Origin: JAXGMV01 sp040772085
GTDB taxonomy: Bacteria > Chloroflexota > Anaerolineae > Anaerolineales > Anaerolineaceae
Length of the DNA stretch: 64,000 bases
Assembly: GCA_040772085.1 (NCBI GenBank)
Contig: JAXGYU010000001.1
Location: 1,178,001-1,242,000, forward strand
Reading direction: 5' to 3'
The translations under genes and the position numbers were made by a program. Below the pieces are notes generated by a model that worked only from the letters and a program-made list of their open reading frames with translations, had not been told where the DNA came from and did not search any database. Positions 8,479 through 17,482 of the stretch are shown piece after piece (position 1 is the stretch's first letter; each line of letters opens with the position of its first letter).

Positions 8479-9333
8479 TTATTTGCTCTTTTTCTTGCGT
8501 AATTCGGCAGCCGGTCCTTCACTCCCGACAGGAGGGAACTTGGCTTTTCTGAATTCATCAATGAACTCTACCAGGTAGTCCGTGACAGCGCTGAGGATTT
8601 TCTCGCCCATTTCAGCGGAAGCGGAAGTCGGCTCGATGTCGAAATTCTGCGCGCCGGATTCACCGATCTCCAGCATGTCGCCGGTCTTGGTAACGTCGGT
8701 CATCACGCCGTTGAACTCCAGCGTATGGCCTTTGAAGTTGACCACACCCAGGTTGTCGAAATGCAGTTTGGGGGTCAGGCTGCGGTTCTTGTGGTTCTTC
8801 GCTACCTTCAGGTCCACCAGTTCGGGCGCGATTGCCAGCATGGCAGCCGTCTCGATGAAATCGGCGTGACCGATCATCTTGTAGCTGGGGTCGGCAATGC
8901 TTGCCATCTCCCACCAGGAAGCGACAGCCATCGGTACACAGCGCTCGCGCAGCCATTCACCGGCTTTCTTAAGCGGGCCTTTGTTGCCGCCATGACCATT
9001 GACAAACAGGATATGCGTCACGCCGTACTTGAGCAGGTCTCCGCAAAGGTCGATCAGAACCGCTTGCAGAGTCTCCTCTTCAACAGCGAGGGTACCGGGG
9101 AACCCGGTATGATACTTGGCGTAGCCCATCGGAAAGATTGGCGTGACGACGACATCTGTCTTCTCGCTCAGGCGGCGAGCCAGCTCGCGTGCCACCATCC
9201 AGTCCGTGCCAGTAGGCAGGTGCGGGCCATGCTGCTCATTTGAGCCGGTCGGCACAACAGCTACGCTGGTTTTCTTGAAGGCATCCTGCGCCTGCGGCCA
9301 GGTGAGCCTCTCTAACAAATAACCTTTTCCCAT
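8479..9333 (-). CDS. Creatininase-family amidohydrolase (copy 1a)
   Basis: Cytosolic creatininase-superfamily hydrolase, 284 residues. GSNEQHGPHLPTGTD gives the first metal ligands (Glu, His, Asp) and VNGHGGN the second His. The Glu of the HYE motif of true creatininase is Gly here, as in most relatives of unknown function. GGAGGT precedes the ATG. It follows the OppF-like ATPase by 52 bp and precedes its close paralog by 19 bp; the two resemble each other along their whole length. Position directly behind a peptide-type ABC transporter suggests it works on the imported compound. Confidence 0.85.
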   Translation of the reverse strand: MGKGYLLERLTWPQAQDAFKKTSVAVVPTGSNEQHGPHLPTGTDWMVARELARRLSEKTDVVVTPIFPMGYAKYHTGFPGTLAVEEETLQAVLIDLCGDLLKYGVTHILFVNGHGGNKGPLKKAGEWLRERCVPMAVASWWEMASIADPSYKMIGHADFIETAAMLAIAPELVDLKVAKNHKNRSLTPKLHFDNLGVVNFKGHTLEFNGVMTDVTKTGDMLEIGESGAQNFDIEPTSASAEMGEKILSAVTDYLVEFIDEFRKAKFPPVGSEGPAAELRKKKSK

Positions 9334-9385
9334 ACTCGATAAACCTCCGAAAGTGATGTTAATTGTGCTGACCAGATCAGCCCAC

Positions 9386-10417
9386 TTATTGCCTGTCTAC
9401 CGCGAAACAGGACACAAAATGTCCTGGACGCTTTTCTTCCAGCTCGGGAAACTCCACGGCGCATCTCTCAAACGCCAGAGGACAGCGCGGTCTGAAGGGA
9501 CAACCGGGCGGGATGTTGATTGGGTTGGGCGGCTCACCGCTGATAGCCACCGCTGATTTGCGCACACGCGGGTTCACGACCGGCGCGGCCGCCAGCAAAG
9601 CCTGTGAATACGGATGCAGCGGCTGCCTGAACAGCGCGCCGGATTCCGCCAGCTCAACGATGCTGCCGAGGTACATTACCGCGACGCGATCGCTGACGTG
9701 CTGTACCAGGCGCAGGTCATGGGTGATGAACATCATCGTCAGGTGATACTTCTCGCGCAGTTCCATCAGCAGGTTGATCACCTGCGCCTGAATGGAGACG
9801 TCCAGCGCGGAGACCGGTTCATCCGCGACGATGAACTGCGGGTTGACCGAGAGCGCCCGGGCGAGACCCACGCGCTGGCGCTGACCGCCGCTGAGCGAGA
9901 AGGGAAAACGGTCCGCAATTTCAGGACCAAGCCCGACCGTGCCGAGCAGCTCGGTCACACGCGCTTTCAACTCCGCCTGCGTGCAGATGTTATGGACGAT
10001 GTTGGGCTCACCAACGATGCGTCCGATCTTGTGGCGCGGGTTGAGCGAGGAATATGGATCCTGGAAGACCATCTGCATCCTGGTGCGCATTTTCATTGTG
10101 TCTTGCCGGTTCATCGCCAGGAAATCCTGCCCGTCGTAAAGCACCTGTCCGCTGTCCGGTTCATACAAGCGCAGGATGCAGCGTCCCAGTGTTGTTTTGC
10201 CGCAGCCGCTCTCACCTACCAGGCCCAGGCATTCGCCCGTCTTGATGTCAAGGTTGATGTTGTGGACGGCGCGCAAGTATTCGGGCTTCTTGCCCATGAT
10301 TTGGCGGAAGACGGATTTACCCAGCACAAAAGTCTTGGAAAGGTCGCGCACCTGGATCAGCGGCTTTTCCGGCGTTGTTGCTTGTTCAGTCCGATTGATT
10401 GTGTCGTTTAGTTCCAT
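9386..10417 (-). CDS. Peptide-type ABC transporter ATPase, OppF/DppF-like (transporter 1)
   Basis: Second ATP-binding subunit of transporter 1, 343 residues. Walker A GESGCGKTTLGRC, signature LSGGQRQRVGLARAL, Walker B FIVADEPVSALD, and the C-terminal oligopeptide-transporter tail with Cys-rich PPGCPFRPRCPLAFERC are all present. The start codon overlaps the end of the preceding OppD-like gene by 10 bp, indicating translational coupling; transporter 3 has the same 10-bp overlap. It hydrolyses ATP at the inner face of the membrane with the OppD-like partner. Specificity is set by the binding protein at 13302. Confidence 0.93.
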   Translation of the reverse strand: MELNDTINRTEQATTPEKPLIQVRDLSKTFVLGKSVFRQIMGKKPEYLRAVHNINLDIKTGECLGLVGESGCGKTTLGRCILRLYEPDSGQVLYDGQDFLAMNRQDTMKMRTRMQMVFQDPYSSLNPRHKIGRIVGEPNIVHNICTQAELKARVTELLGTVGLGPEIADRFPFSLSGGQRQRVGLARALSVNPQFIVADEPVSALDVSIQAQVINLLMELREKYHLTMMFITHDLRLVQHVSDRVAVMYLGSIVELAESGALFRQPLHPYSQALLAAAPVVNPRVRKSAVAISGEPPNPINIPPGCPFRPRCPLAFERCAVEFPELEEKRPGHFVSCFAVDRQ

Positions 10418-11385
10418 ATTTCCTCAAATCGGATACACGCGGAGAAATGATTCGGGCGATCTGTCGGCCTGAGCTGCGGATCGGCTTGACGGCAGGCATC
10501 TGTCGCGTAGCGGCAGCGCGGCGCGAAGGAACAACCCGGCGGCAAATTGAGCAGGTCAGGCGGATTACCCTTGATCGGCACCAGCTTCTTGCCCTTGAGC
10601 TCACCCGTCGGGATCGATTCAAGCAACCCCAGGGTGTACGGATGCCGGCTGTTCTCAAACAATTCGATCACATTCGCCAGTTCCACGATCCGCCCGGCAT
10701 ACATGACAGCCACACGGTCGCATAACTGGGCGACAACGCCGAGATCATGCGTTACCCAGACCACGCTGGTGCCGGTCTCGGCTTGCAGATCCTTGACCAG
10801 TTTGATGATCTGGTCCTGAATGGTGACGTCCAGCGCGGTAGTCGGTTCATCTGCCAGCAGTACTTTTGGCCGGCAGGAGAGCGCGATGGCAATCATGGCG
10901 CGCTGGCGCATGCCGCCGCTGAACTGATGCGGATATTCGTTGATACGCCGCTCGGGCACCGGAATGCCGACCATGCGCAGTAATTGAATGGACTGCTCAC
11001 GCGCCTGTTCATGGGTCAGGTTCTCATGCTGCATCAGGGTTTCGATCATCTGGTCGCCAATCGTCCAGACCGGGTTAAGCGCGGTCATCGGCTCTTGCAA
11101 AATCATCGAGACTTCCTTGCCGCGATACTCCACCAGACGATGCTCGGGCCATTCCAGAATATTGCTGCCGTTGTAGTAAATGGAACCGGAGATGATTTTT
11201 CCCGGCTCAGGCACCAGCCTGAGGATCGATCGGCAGGTCATGCTCTTGCCGCTGCCGCTCTCACCCACCAGCCCCAATACCTCGCCTTCTTCAACGGCAA
11301 AGGAAACACCGTCAACGGCTTTGACCAGGCCATCCTGAAGCTTGAAATAAGTTCTCAGATCCTCAACTTTTAGAATTTCAGTCAT
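10408..11385 (-). CDS. Peptide-type ABC transporter ATPase, OppD/DppD-like (transporter 1)
   Basis: First ATP-binding subunit of transporter 1, 325 residues. Walker A is GESGSGKSMTCRS, the signature FSGGMRQRAMIAIAL, and Walker B VLLADEPTTALDVT, followed by the switch His (WVTHDLGVV). The C-terminal tail has four Cys (GCSFAPRCRYATDAC and a later SACIR), typical of DppD/OppD proteins. AGGTGA precedes the ATG. It ends inside the OppF-like start (10-bp overlap). Confidence 0.93.
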   Translation of the reverse strand: MTEILKVEDLRTYFKLQDGLVKAVDGVSFAVEEGEVLGLVGESGSGKSMTCRSILRLVPEPGKIISGSIYYNGSNILEWPEHRLVEYRGKEVSMILQEPMTALNPVWTIGDQMIETLMQHENLTHEQAREQSIQLLRMVGIPVPERRINEYPHQFSGGMRQRAMIAIALSCRPKVLLADEPTTALDVTIQDQIIKLVKDLQAETGTSVVWVTHDLGVVAQLCDRVAVMYAGRIVELANVIELFENSRHPYTLGLLESIPTGELKGKKLVPIKGNPPDLLNLPPGCSFAPRCRYATDACRQADPQLRPTDRPNHFSACIRFEEIWN

Positions 11386-11403
11386 GATTCACCGTCACCT
11401 ATC

Positions 11404-12276
11404 TCAATCTTTCGGCCTCAGCAGCCCGGAGATGCCATCACCGAGCAGGCTGAAAGTAACACCGACGACTGCCAGCGCGAGACCGGGGAAGATGCTCATC
11501 CATGGCGCGATGGTAATGAATTCGCGCCCGCTGGCAATTTCAACACCCCATTCCGGCTGAGGCGGCTGCACGCCGAGACCAAGGAAGCCCAGCGAGGCGC
11601 CAGCCATGATTACCATCACCACGTCCGACATGGCAAAAACGATAGTCGGCGAGATGGTATTAGGCAGCAGGTGCTGGATCAGGATGCGCCAGTTGCTGTA
11701 ACCCAAGGCGCGCGCCGCGAGGACGTATTCCTGATTTTTGGCAACCAGAACCTCACCGCGAATAATCTTGGCATACGCGATCCAGCCGACCAGAATGAGC
11801 GCGATATACATATTAATCAATCCTGGACCCAGGATCGCCAGGATGGTGATCACCAGCACGTAGAACGGGAAGGCGACGCTGATGTCCACCAGGCGCATCA
11901 ACAGCGCGTCAACCACGCCGCCGTAATAACCCGAGATCGCGCCGAAAACACAGCCGAAGACAAACGGTACCAAAACGCAGATCACGCCAATCGAGAGATC
12001 GATTCGGGAGGCTACCAGAATGCGTGACAGAATATCGCGGCCAAATTTGTCCGTGCCGAACAGGTGCCCGTCCACGCCCGGGGGTTTCAGCGATGCCTTG
12101 TAATCCATTTTGATGGGATCATAAGGCGCGAGCTGGTCCGCGAATATGGCGATGAAGAGCAGAATTGCCAGCATCACCACGCCGAGGATCAAAGTTCTGC
12201 GGCGCGAAATTGTATGCAGGATGCGGCTCCAGGAGGATGCGCCGGCATTTTTTGTTTTGAGTGTTGTGACAGCCAT
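11404..12276 (-). CDS. Peptide-type ABC transporter permease, OppC/DppC-like (transporter 1)
   Basis: Inner-membrane permease, 290 residues, with an N-terminal membrane anchor (about residues 30-50), the periplasmic segment DPIKMDYKASLKPP and LFGTDKFGRDILSR characteristic of DppC, and five further membrane helices. The EAA loop that contacts the ATPase is recognisable at AARALGYSNWRILIQHLLPN. AAGGAGG precedes the ATG. It pairs with the 12288 permease 11 bp upstream. Confidence 0.93.
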   Translation of the reverse strand: MAVTTLKTKNAGASSWSRILHTISRRRTLILGVVMLAILLFIAIFADQLAPYDPIKMDYKASLKPPGVDGHLFGTDKFGRDILSRILVASRIDLSIGVICVLVPFVFGCVFGAISGYYGGVVDALLMRLVDISVAFPFYVLVITILAILGPGLINMYIALILVGWIAYAKIIRGEVLVAKNQEYVLAARALGYSNWRILIQHLLPNTISPTIVFAMSDVVMVIMAGASLGFLGLGVQPPQPEWGVEIASGREFITIAPWMSIFPGLALAVVGVTFSLLGDGISGLLRPKD

Positions 12277-12287
12277 CTCATCCTCCT

Positions 12288-13229
12288 TTATAAGGTGACC
12301 CGCGGATCAAGCAGCGAGTAGACGATATCGTTGAATAGATAAATGATCGAGACCAGCACGCCGAAGACGAGCGTCAGCCCCTGAACCACGATGTAATCGC
12401 GGCCCATGATGCCCTGAATCATGGTGTAACCCATGCCAGGGATGGCGAAGACGGTTTCGATCACCACCGAACCGCCGACCATCCAGCTCAGATAGAGGCC
12501 GACGATGGTCGCGGCGGAAATGGACGCGTTTCGCAGGACGTGCCGCACGAACACCAGCCGCGCCTTCAACCCTTTGGCGTGCGCGAAAACAATATGCTCA
12601 GATTGCAGGATGCTGATGATGTTGTCGCGCATGTTGCGGGTCAGGACGGCGGTCATGTGCAGGCTCAGTGTTGCGGCCGGCAGGAACAGGTCAAACAACC
12701 GGTTCACGAAGCCCTCACGCACACCGCCGACCGGAAAGATCGGTATCTTGACACCGAAGAGGATCAGCAGAATAATGCCGAACCAGAAGTTGGGTGTTGA
12801 CAGCATGGTCATGAGTATGGCTCGGACGACCTGGTCAAACATGCTGTCCTTGTTGAGCGCGAGCAGCAATGAAAGCGGCACGGAAATCAGCACCGCGATT
12901 GAGACCGCATAGATGGCGAGAAAAATTGTGATCGGCAGCCGGTTCTGGATCAACTCGGTTACCGGAACTCTCAAAATGACTGAATCGCCCAGTTTGCCCT
13001 TGAAAATATTCTGAACAAAAATGAAGAACTGGGTCATGATTGGCTTGTCCAGTCCCATATACCGGGTCAATTCGGCTACGCGTTCTGGCGTCGCTTTCAT
13101 ACCAAGCATCACACTGGCGGGGTCGCCCGGAATCAACCGGATCATGAAGAACACCAGCACGGTAATGATGATGATGGTCGGAATCGACTGCAGCACGCGA
13201 CCAAAGATGTAAATCAGTTTATCGTTCAT
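12288..13229 (-). CDS. Peptide-type ABC transporter permease, OppB/DppB-like (transporter 1)
   Basis: Inner-membrane permease, 313 residues, six predicted helices. Family landmarks: RLIPGDPASVMLG after the first helix, the EAA loop around FAHAKGLKARLVFVRHVLRNA, and the terminal DIVYSLLDPRVTL. It forms the translocation pore with the OppC-like protein. A hairpin (13261-13288) separates it from the binding-protein gene, so permease and binding-protein levels can differ. Confidence 0.93.
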   Translation of the reverse strand: MNDKLIYIFGRVLQSIPTIIIITVLVFFMIRLIPGDPASVMLGMKATPERVAELTRYMGLDKPIMTQFFIFVQNIFKGKLGDSVILRVPVTELIQNRLPITIFLAIYAVSIAVLISVPLSLLLALNKDSMFDQVVRAILMTMLSTPNFWFGIILLILFGVKIPIFPVGGVREGFVNRLFDLFLPAATLSLHMTAVLTRNMRDNIISILQSEHIVFAHAKGLKARLVFVRHVLRNASISAATIVGLYLSWMVGGSVVIETVFAIPGMGYTMIQGIMGRDYIVVQGLTLVFGVLVSIIYLFNDIVYSLLDPRVTL

Positions 13230-13260
13230 TTATTGCATTCCTTCCAGCGGAAAGGAGGGT

Positions 13261-13288
13261 ATAAGCCGGCGATGTTCTGCCGGCTTAT
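13261..13288 (-). other. Hairpin between binding-protein and permease genes (transporter 1)
   Basis: A perfect 10-bp inverted repeat, ATAAGCCGGC, with an 8-nt loop lies in the 72-bp gap after the SBP stop. It lacks a proper U-tract. Transporters 2 and 3 carry equivalent but unrelated hairpins at the same place. A role in protecting the SBP mRNA or in partial termination is likely, as known for binding-protein operons. Confidence 0.7.
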
Positions 13289-13301
13289 TTTCAAGCAGCA
13301 A

Positions 13302-14987
13302 TTACTGGCTAATCCAAACTTTGCCGAATTTCAGCCAGCCCAGGGGGATCTGGTAGAAATTGTGGACATCGTTGTTGATGAAGGTCGTGAAGGGGTTGTT
13401 CAGCAGAACAACAGCAACGGCCTGTTCATTGAAGATCTTCTGCAGTTCCTTGTACATGTCGCAGCGTTTGGCATCGTCGAACTCGAGGCGGGCTTTGGCG
13501 GCCAGTTCCAGAGCAGCGGGATCGCTCCAGCCGGAGTACAGGGCGGGATCGACCATGAAGAACGCGGTCTGCTGTTCGGGATCAAGCACGTCATCAGTCC
13601 ACTGATAGCCGGAGATGGCAGAGAAGGTGCGCTGTGAGAAGGACTCGCTCACCACAGGGTTCTCAAGTTGTTGGGTCTTAACCTTCAGACCAACATCAGT
13701 CCACATGGCCTGCATGGCAGTACCAATGTCGATACCGATCTGGCTGCCGGAGGGGATGCTGACTTCGAGTTCGGGTACGTCAGTGCCATACTTCGAGGCG
13801 GCGATCAATTCCTTGGCCTTGTCAGGATCGTAGGTAAATGCGTAATCGGCGGTCCAGCAAGCGGAACCGGGTGAGAAGAAGGTGGTGGCGGGGGTGGCGA
13901 CGCCAGCGGTGGCAACCTGAGCCAGGGCTTCGCGATCCACGGCGTAGTTCAAAGCCAGACGGATGTTGACATCATCGAAGGGCGGCTTGGTGTGGTTGAG
14001 GAAGATATAGCGGCTCTGAGTCGCGGGCCACATGGTCAGGGTAGCAACCTTGTCGCTCTTCAGTGATTCGATCATGGCGTACGGCGCGCTGTCAGTACCC
14101 AGCACGGTGCCAGATTGGACCTGCAGCACCTTGGTGGTGTCTTCAGGAACCTGATTGATGACGACTTTGTCGAGGTAAGGCAGCGGTTTGCCGTCTTCGC
14201 CCATCTTCCAGTAGTATGGATTGGGGACCATGGTGAAAGACTGGCCAACAACCCACTCTTCGACCATGAACGGACCAGTGGTGACGGGTTTCTTGAAGAA
14301 CTCGTCGACGCCGACCGCGTCAAAACCGGCTTTGCTGATGATACCAACCGCCAGCAGGGACATGACCTTGAGGGCAGCGGGTGACGGCTCTTTGAGCGTC
14401 ATGACGACGGTCTTGGCATCCGGGGCTTCCATCTTTTCGATGTTGGTGAAGAGCCAGGTGCTGTCGCCTTCGGTGCGGGCGCGATCGATCGAGAAGACAG
14501 CGTCTTCAGCGGTCACGTCAGAACCATCGTTGAATTTCATGTCACGCAGTTTGAAGGTGTAAACAAGCTGATCGTCGCTCATTTCCCAGGATTCTGCGAC
14601 ACCGGGTTCCAGCTCAGTACCTTCGTCATTGAGCATGACCAATGGTTCGATCACGTTGACCATGACCCACCAGTCCTGATTCGCGGTCGACCAGGTGAGG
14701 TCAAGGTTTTCAGGGATGGCAGTCCGTGCCCAGGTGAGGGTTCCACCGCGCTGGATACCACCAGCCGCGGGGGCTTCGGTTGCTGCGGGTGCTTCAGTAG
14801 CGGCAGGCGCTTCGGTCGCCGCGGGGGCTTCTGTGGCAGCAGGTGCTTCGGTTGCCGCGGGTGCTTCAGTAGCAGCAGCCGGGGCTTCGGTCGCCGCGGG
14901 CGCTGGTGTTGCAGCGGGCGCGCAGCCAGCCAGGACGATCGAGAAAACGATCATCAGGCTAAAAACAAGTTGCATTGCTTTTTTCAT
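13302..14987 (-). CDS. Family-5 solute-binding lipoprotein (transporter 1)
   Basis: Extracytoplasmic binding protein of the peptide/nickel (SBP_bac_5) family, 561 residues. Signal peptide with lipobox VLAGC (Cys22), then an Ala/Pro/Thr/Glu linker of about 50 residues built on EAPAAT units, then the binding domain with GGTLTWART, the family signature around YTFKLRDMKFNDGSDVTAEDAVFS, and NIRLALNYAVDREAL. It delivers the ligand to the permeases encoded downstream. It closely resembles the transporter 3 protein at 32615 (shared blocks such as QVPEDTT, LQVQSG, RPPFDD/KPPFDD, NIRLALNYA). Ligand unknown; family members bind peptides, opines, sugars or metal chelates. Confidence 0.92.
   Translation of the reverse strand: MKKAMQLVFSLMIVFSIVLAGCAPAATPAPAATEAPAAATEAPAATEAPAATEAPAATEAPAATEAPAATEAPAAGGIQRGGTLTWARTAIPENLDLTWSTANQDWWVMVNVIEPLVMLNDEGTELEPGVAESWEMSDDQLVYTFKLRDMKFNDGSDVTAEDAVFSIDRARTEGDSTWLFTNIEKMEAPDAKTVVMTLKEPSPAALKVMSLLAVGIISKAGFDAVGVDEFFKKPVTTGPFMVEEWVVGQSFTMVPNPYYWKMGEDGKPLPYLDKVVINQVPEDTTKVLQVQSGTVLGTDSAPYAMIESLKSDKVATLTMWPATQSRYIFLNHTKPPFDDVNIRLALNYAVDREALAQVATAGVATPATTFFSPGSACWTADYAFTYDPDKAKELIAASKYGTDVPELEVSIPSGSQIGIDIGTAMQAMWTDVGLKVKTQQLENPVVSESFSQRTFSAISGYQWTDDVLDPEQQTAFFMVDPALYSGWSDPAALELAAKARLEFDDAKRCDMYKELQKIFNEQAVAVVLLNNPFTTFINNDVHNFYQIPLGWLKFGKVWISQ
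14762..14912 (-). repeat. In-frame 18-bp repeats encoding the EAPAAT linker (transporter 1 SBP)
   Basis: Imperfect 18-bp units, each coding for EAPAAT, follow the lipobox Cys. The units differ mainly at third codon positions. The product should be a flexible, unfolded tether between the lipid anchor and the binding domain. The repeat number is prone to slippage. Confidence 0.8.
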
Positions 14988-15039
14988 TTCATCTCTCCTT
15001 CAAAATTTTTACTGCTTTGGTAAGGACGAAAACACTCTT

Positions 15040-16452
15040 CTATCCTGCACCTCCTCCCTTATCGACTGTCAGATCGGGATGCCTGTCACGCCATCCCGCG
15101 GCAGCTTCGAACGCATGGGCTGCTTTCAGCGCCATCTCATCTGCCATGTGAGCCGAAGCGAACTGCAGTCCCAGCGGCAGACCGTCCTGGCCAAAACCGC
15201 AAGGTACAGAAACGGCTGGCATCCCCGTCAGGTTATAGATGCCAGTCCGCCGGGCCTCGTCAGAGCCCTCGCCATCTACGACGACCGGATCTTCAGCCGG
15301 CGCTTCAAAGGCAACAGTCGGATTGACGATTACATCAACATCATTCAACACTCTATTGAATGATGAGATTAACTGTTTCTGGTATTGCAATGCTTTCAAA
15401 TAATTAATGCCGGTGCTCTTGTGCCCCTGCTCAAGCTGTTCGCGCGTCATTGGCGCATACTTTTCCGGGGCGGCAGCCAGCATCTCTTCATGGATCAATG
15501 CTGCTTCAGGCAGGATGATCTCGAGCAGCGCGGCATCGGCTGCCTCCAGATCAGGAATGCTGACTTCGATCAGCTCGGCGCCGAGTGCTTTGAGAACTTC
15601 GAGAGCTGCCAGTGAGGCTTCCTTCACGCCGGGGCGCAGGTCACGATGGCTGAAGTGTTCCTCAAGAACACCTATGCGCATACCCTTGAGGTCGCTTCCC
15701 GAACCAGCAAGCATGCGGTCCAGGTTGGACTGTGAGGCAGCCCGACGCGGTTGATCATCGAGGATAGCCAGAGCGATGGCGGCGTCAATGACGGTGCGCG
15801 TGAGCGTGCCGGCATGGTCGAGCGACCACGAAAGCGGGAAAACGCCATCAACGCTCAGGCGGCCGTATGAGGGTTTGAAGCCCACGATGCCGCAATAAGA
15901 TGCCGGGATGCGGATCGAGCCACCGGTGTCGGTGCCGAGTGATAGCCAGCCCGCCCCTGCCGCGACAGACGCGGCCGAGCCGCTGCTGGAGCCGCCGGCA
16001 GTGCGCTCGATATTCCAGGGGTTGTTGCACTGACCAAAATCAGGGTGGACGATGCCATATGCAAATTCGAGCAGGTTGCATTTGCCCAGCAAAGTCCCAC
16101 CTGCTTCAAGCAAGCGTTCAACGGTCAGTGCGGTATGATCCGGTACGCGGTCGCGCCAATGTGTCGAACCAGAGGTGGTGCGGATGCCCGCCGTATCAAA
16201 AATGTCCTTGGCGGAGAATGGCACACCCTGCAGCAAGCCGCGGTCGAGACCCAGTTTGAAATCCTGCTCAGCCTGTCTGGCATCCATCAGCGCCTCGTCT
16301 GCAAGCACGGTGATGAAGGCGTTCAAGCCCGGTTCCAGCCGCGTGATGCGTTCCAGAACGGCTTGTGTCACTTCCACCGGCGAGACCTCACGCCGGCGGT
16401 ATAACGCTGCCAGTGTCGGGATATCGGTGAACAGGATTTCTTCCAAGGTCAT
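15040..16452 (-). CDS. Amidase-signature-family amidase (GatA-like)
   Basis: Ser-cisSer-Lys amidase of 470 residues. Catalytic elements: Lys82 in FSAKDIF, the GGSSSGS cluster at 153-159, and nucleophile Ser179 in GTDTGGSIRIPAS. It hydrolyses an amide to acid and ammonia or amine in the cytosol. It is not likely to be the tRNA amidotransferase subunit: no gatB or gatC is nearby and it sits in a transporter/hydrolase array, 27 bp after the deacylase gene and 52 bp before the SBP gene of transporter 1. Substrate unknown. Confidence 0.87.
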   Translation of the reverse strand: MTLEEILFTDIPTLAALYRRREVSPVEVTQAVLERITRLEPGLNAFITVLADEALMDARQAEQDFKLGLDRGLLQGVPFSAKDIFDTAGIRTTSGSTHWRDRVPDHTALTVERLLEAGGTLLGKCNLLEFAYGIVHPDFGQCNNPWNIERTAGGSSSGSAASVAAGAGWLSLGTDTGGSIRIPASYCGIVGFKPSYGRLSVDGVFPLSWSLDHAGTLTRTVIDAAIALAILDDQPRRAASQSNLDRMLAGSGSDLKGMRIGVLEEHFSHRDLRPGVKEASLAALEVLKALGAELIEVSIPDLEAADAALLEIILPEAALIHEEMLAAAPEKYAPMTREQLEQGHKSTGINYLKALQYQKQLISSFNRVLNDVDVIVNPTVAFEAPAEDPVVVDGEGSDEARRTGIYNLTGMPAVSVPCGFGQDGLPLGLQFASAHMADEMALKAAHAFEAAAGWRDRHPDLTVDKGGGAG

Positions 16453-16479
16453 TTCAACTCCGGTAAGGCGTACTTGAAC

Positions 16480-17439
16480 CTATTCTTCGAATCGGGTGAC
16501 GCGGTCGAGCTCAATACAGACGTTGCCAACATCAACATGCGGGCTGGAGCGGAAGACTGTCACATGGGCATCCACTGGTGCCTTCAGGCTGGCAACGTAT
16601 TCGCCAAAGTAATCGCGAAACTCACCGATGACCTGGTCCTTCTTGACCCAGTCGCCGAGTTTGACGAACGGATACCACATCGCCTCGTGCTCGCTGCGCA
16701 GCGCGATATGCTCTTCGCTGTACATGCGCTTGACGGTATTGACAATTTCGCCTTCGATCATGCCCAGGTGCTTCATGACATTACGCAGACCCACCAGGTG
16801 GCGCTCGGTATCTTCATCAGTCAGAATGCCCTGCTGACCGGATTCGGTCAGGATCCCGGGCAGGCCTTCGAGGCTCATGGCGCGGAAGCCGGCGGTGTGG
16901 ATCGGCTTGGGCAGATTGCGCACATCACCCGCGACAACGATCGGGATGTTGTAGACTTCAGCCAGACCCCGGGCTTTGGCATCCACTTCTTCATTGCCCG
17001 TCACGGAGTACATCACGAACGGTGTCAATGCTTCGGGGATGTCGCCGCCATGCAGTTCGACGTAGAAATCTGCTTTGCGCAGCAGGGTTTCGGAAATGTA
17101 ATGTCCCATCGCTTCACTGTAGGTGCCGTCTTCGCTGCCGGGGAAGCTGCGACCGGGATTGATACCATCCTGCGGGACCAGGAAGGCCAGGTTGGCTTCG
17201 AAGGCAGGCAGGTTGTAAATGGTGACAACTTTCAAGGTACCCTTGAGGTTCTCGGGTTTGGTTTCTTTCAGCAAGCGGATAGCCGCCTCAATACCGCAGA
17301 ACTCGCTGCCGTGCATACCGCCCATGACGACCAGGGTTGGCCCAGGCTGCGCGCCTTCGACCACGCCGTAGGGGAAGCGGATCGCCTCGCCTGTCGCCTT
17401 ATGGGTAAACTCTAACCAGCTTGTTTCTTTTTTTGCCAT
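16480..17439 (-). CDS. Succinylglutamate desuccinylase/aspartoacylase-family deacylase (copy 2)
   Basis: Zinc deacylase of the AstE/AspA family, about 319 residues. Zinc ligands lie in GGMHGSEFCG (His and Glu) and VELHGGD, with the RSFPG segment between. The ATG at 17439 is preferred because AAGGAG lies 8 nt upstream; an ATG two codons earlier is only 2 nt from it. It shares the same plan as the 6639 gene, including the C-terminal beta domain, but is clearly diverged. Relatives include N-acetyl-diaminobutyrate deacetylase (DoeB) of ectoine catabolism, which may be relevant because asd and an aminotransferase lie in the same array. Confidence 0.82.
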   Translation of the reverse strand: MAKKETSWLEFTHKATGEAIRFPYGVVEGAQPGPTLVVMGGMHGSEFCGIEAAIRLLKETKPENLKGTLKVVTIYNLPAFEANLAFLVPQDGINPGRSFPGSEDGTYSEAMGHYISETLLRKADFYVELHGGDIPEALTPFVMYSVTGNEEVDAKARGLAEVYNIPIVVAGDVRNLPKPIHTAGFRAMSLEGLPGILTESGQQGILTDEDTERHLVGLRNVMKHLGMIEGEIVNTVKRMYSEEHIALRSEHEAMWYPFVKLGDWVKKDQVIGEFRDYFGEYVASLKAPVDAHVTVFRSSPHVDVGNVCIELDRVTRFEE

Positions 17440-17482
17440 TTCCATTGCTCCTTTATGTAAATAATCAATCCTCTGTCTGATG

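Noticed and set aside
8460..8561. N-terminal extension of the creatininase-like gene 7611-8459
   Set aside because: It overlaps the end of the preceding paralog, while the ATG at 8459 has its own binding site and matches the paralog's first residues.
14695..15363. Plus-strand frame with long ASVAAGASVAAG repeats opposite the SBP linker
   Set aside because: It is the antisense reading of the EAPAAT repeat on the minus strand. It has no ribosome binding site, and the minus-strand lipoprotein is fully supported by signal peptide, lipobox and family match.
15040..16452. Amidase as GatA of the Glu-tRNA(Gln) amidotransferase
   Set aside because: No gatB or gatC nearby, and the gene sits inside a transporter/hydrolase array.
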